The notes below the pieces were generated by a model that worked only from the letters and a program-made list of their open reading frames with translations, ran no database searches and was not told where the DNA came from. A program made the position numbers and the translations under genes. Positions 43,274-44,792 of a stretch of DNA of 44,792 nt are shown piece by piece. Origin of the DNA: Armatimonadaceae bacterium (lineage in GTDB: Bacteria; Armatimonadota; Armatimonadia; Armatimonadales; Armatimonadaceae); assembly GCA_030446525.1 (NCBI GenBank), contig JAUJNC010000019.1, forward strand, positions 1-44,792, read 5' to 3'. Positions within the stretch are counted from its first letter, which is position 1. Every line of letters starts with the position of its first letter.

Positions 43274-44143
43274 ATGCAGCTGCAAAACCCCTACCTCAGT
43301 CAGGACTTCACGTGGCTGCGTGGCAACCTGCACACGCACACGACCTTCAGCGACGGCGTGTCGCCGCCCGACGAGGTCATCGCGGGGTACGAGCGACAGG
43401 GCTACGACTTCCTGGCGATCTCGGACCACGACGTGTTCGTGCCCCCCGGCGAGTACCAGGCGCTCACGAACATGACCCTGCTCGCCGCCGACGAGGTGAC
43501 CCGTCACGGCCCGCACATCCTGTGCGTGCAGATCGGCGCGGCGCTCGATCCCGTCGCCGACCGGCAGAAGGTGCTTGACGAGGCGGCCGCGCAGGGCAGT
43601 TTCGCCATCCTGAACCACCCCAACTGGCAGAAACATTTCAACCACTTCCCGCAAGAGCTTATGGAAGGATTGACGGGGTATGCGGGCATCGAGATCTACA
43701 ACGGCGTGATCGAGCGGCTGGAGGGCAGCGCCCTGGCCACCGACCGCTGGGACCGGCTGCTGGCGGGCGGGCGGCGCGTGTGGGGTTACGCGAACGACGA
43801 CTCGCACCGCCCGGGGGATATCGGTCGCGGCTGGAACGTGGTGCAGGCCGCGGACCGCGGCGCGGGCGCGATCTGCGAGGCGCTCCGGCAGGGCCGCTTT
43901 TACGCGTCCACGGGCGTGGACATCACGCGCATCGAAGTCGGCGAGGGCACCGTCTCCGTCGCGGCCCCGAACGCGCAGCGCATCCGCTTTCTGGGCGCCT
44001 GGGGCAAAGAGTTCCGCCATGCGGACGGCGCCGAGGCGAGCTAACAGGTCAGCTGCGAAGAGGGCGGTTACGTGCGGGTCGAGTGTTACGGCGAGGGCGC
44101 CAAGGCGGCGTGGACACAGCCGTTCTTTTTTGACCGCCCGTGA
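43274..44143 (+). pseudogene. PHP-domain phosphoesterase, in-frame TAA near the C-terminus
   Basis: ATG 43274. The histidinol-phosphatase-like PHP fold has its metal motifs: LRGNLHTHTTFSDG (HxH), FLAISDHDVFVPP, ILNHPNWQKHFN, and VWGYANDDSHRPGD. The frame reaches GAEAS and then TAA at 44042-44044. The same frame goes on without further stop through QVSCEEGGYVRVECYGEGA and AAWTQPFFFDRP to TGA 44141-44143, which is the usual end of this family. The TAA probably replaces a Tyr codon. The product would lose 33 residues of a beta domain but keep all metal ligands. Confidence 0.82.
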
Positions 44144-44163
44144 GGAGAACAAAAAGGGGAGAG

Positions 44164-44792
44164 ATGGCGACGCATCATTTCACGCCGGACCATTACCACA
44201 CGGCGATGGGGACTTACGAGCCCGTGCTGCGCATCGCCGACGGCGACACCGTTGTCACGACCACGGTGGACGCGGGCGGGCGCGACGCCGCCAACAACCG
44301 CGTGACCCCGGGCGGCAACCCGCAGACGGGGCCGTTCCACGTCGAGGGCGCCGAGCCCGGCGACACGCTGGCGGTCCGCTTCGACCGTTTATGGCCCAAC
44401 CGGGCGTTCGGCTACACCAACACCGTCCTCGCCGCGAACGTCGTGGACCCCGGGTACGTGGCCGAGTTCCCCCGGGAGTGGCAGCGGGGCGAGGGGGAAG
44501 TGGATCTTGAGAGCGGGGCGGCGACGCTGGTGAAGCCCGAAACGAAGCTCGGGCGGTTCACGCTGCCCCTGCGCCCGATGCTGGGCTGCTTCGGCGTGGC
44601 CCCGCCCGGCGGCCAGGCGATCTCCACCGCGACGTCGTCCACCCACGGCGGCAACATGGACTACAAGGGCTTCGAGCAGGGCGTCACCGTCTACGTCCCC
44701 GTGTTCGCGCCGGGCGCCCGCCAGCGCGTCGGCGACGGCCACGCCGTCCAGGGCGACGGCGAGATCGTCGGCACCGGCATCGAGATCTCGTT
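44164..44792 (+). CDS. Acetamidase/formamidase family protein (partial, runs off the end)
   Basis: ATG 44164 follows AAGGGGAGAG. The first 209 residues show the FmdA/AmdA pattern: VLRIADGDTVVTTTVDAGGR, NPQTGPFHVEGAEPGDTLAV, and LGCFGVAPPGGQAISTATSS with HGGNMDYKGFEQGVTVYVPV. The enzyme hydrolyses formamide, acetamide or related amides to ammonia and acid in the cytoplasm. It starts 20 bp after the PHP gene and may be co-transcribed with it. The C-terminal third lies outside the window. Confidence 0.92.
   Translation, partial: MATHHFTPDHYHTAMGTYEPVLRIADGDTVVTTTVDAGGRDAANNRVTPGGNPQTGPFHVEGAEPGDTLAVRFDRLWPNRAFGYTNTVLAANVVDPGYVAEFPREWQRGEGEVDLESGAATLVKPETKLGRFTLPLRPMLGCFGVAPPGGQAISTATSSTHGGNMDYKGFEQGVTVYVPVFAPGARQRVGDGHAVQGDGEIVGTGIEIS

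Noticed and set aside
40166..43475. Long plus-strand frames (467 and 687 codons) opposite the two sulfatases
   Set aside because: Both are antisense to genes with complete catalytic motifs and have no recognisable motif of their own.

Overview
The window is GC-rich chromosomal DNA. It carries two different type IV pilin-like DUF1559 proteins with the H-X9-DG signature, a DUF6784/DUF6785 relic, a DUF5658 protein, many sulfatases, Tat-exported carbohydrate enzymes and a LacI regulator. Together these point to a heterotrophic, polysaccharide-degrading bacterium of the Armatimonadota (or a planctomycete-like relative). This is inferred from gene families; no rRNA or tRNA gene was seen.

Layout. 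1-1915: end of a Cys-rich gene, a strong bidirectional terminator, an HtrA-type protease, and an internally deleted DUF6784/6785 relic. 1994-10109: a visibly AT-richer island with an intact AraC regulator, several transposase relics, a small inverted-repeat element, a DUF1559 gene split by an IS5-like element (4558-5470, 3-bp target duplication), and a heparinase II/III-type lyase gene split by an IS4/IS701-like element (7368-8749, 7-bp duplication). 10337-17086: FAD reductase, Tat-exported Gfo/Idh/MocA oxidoreductase, Tat-exported GH78-like rhamnosidase and a sulfatase, followed by a LacI regulator whose promoter contains a perfect palindrome, then a DUF1559 gene and a frameshifted sulfatase. 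21029-25281: secreted CBM9-like protein, DUF5658 protein ending in a 124-bp MITE-like element, ComF, and an ECF sigma factor coupled to a small protein. 25468-26755: arsR-arsM. 26910-28380: 5'-truncated GH2 beta-galactosidase and an IS256 relic between 15-bp direct repeats. 28406-31315: two small proteins plus an SDR/DUF2867 protein, then a 3D-domain cell-wall protein. 31480-32812: IS3 relic, a relic of the large protein encoded at 34 kb, and two toxin-antitoxin modules. 32955-36067: ECF sigma factor, anti-sigma factor and a large STN-like protein (frameshifted). 36110-37206: truncated flavoprotein and a small outer-membrane barrel. 37496-44143: xylose isomerase (frameshifted), a TIM-barrel glycosidase-like protein (frameshifted), two sulfatases and a divergent PHP phosphoesterase. 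The window ends inside an acetamidase/formamidase.

How it works together. Two sectors (10.3-17.1 kb and 37.5-44.1 kb) look like equipment for sulfated, rhamnose-containing or related glycans: sulfatases remove sulfate, GH78/GH2/heparinase-type enzymes cut the chain, and oxidoreductases or an isomerase handle the released sugars, with LacI and AraC regulators as sensors. Around these lie mobile-element debris and an unusually high number of broken genes (at least twelve loci). Either this chromosome is eroding or the consensus carries local indel errors; raw-read support would separate the two. The best candidate for an undescribed system is the ECF sigma / anti-sigma / STN-like protein module at 32955-36067, whose large component also exists as a relic 2.5 kb upstream.
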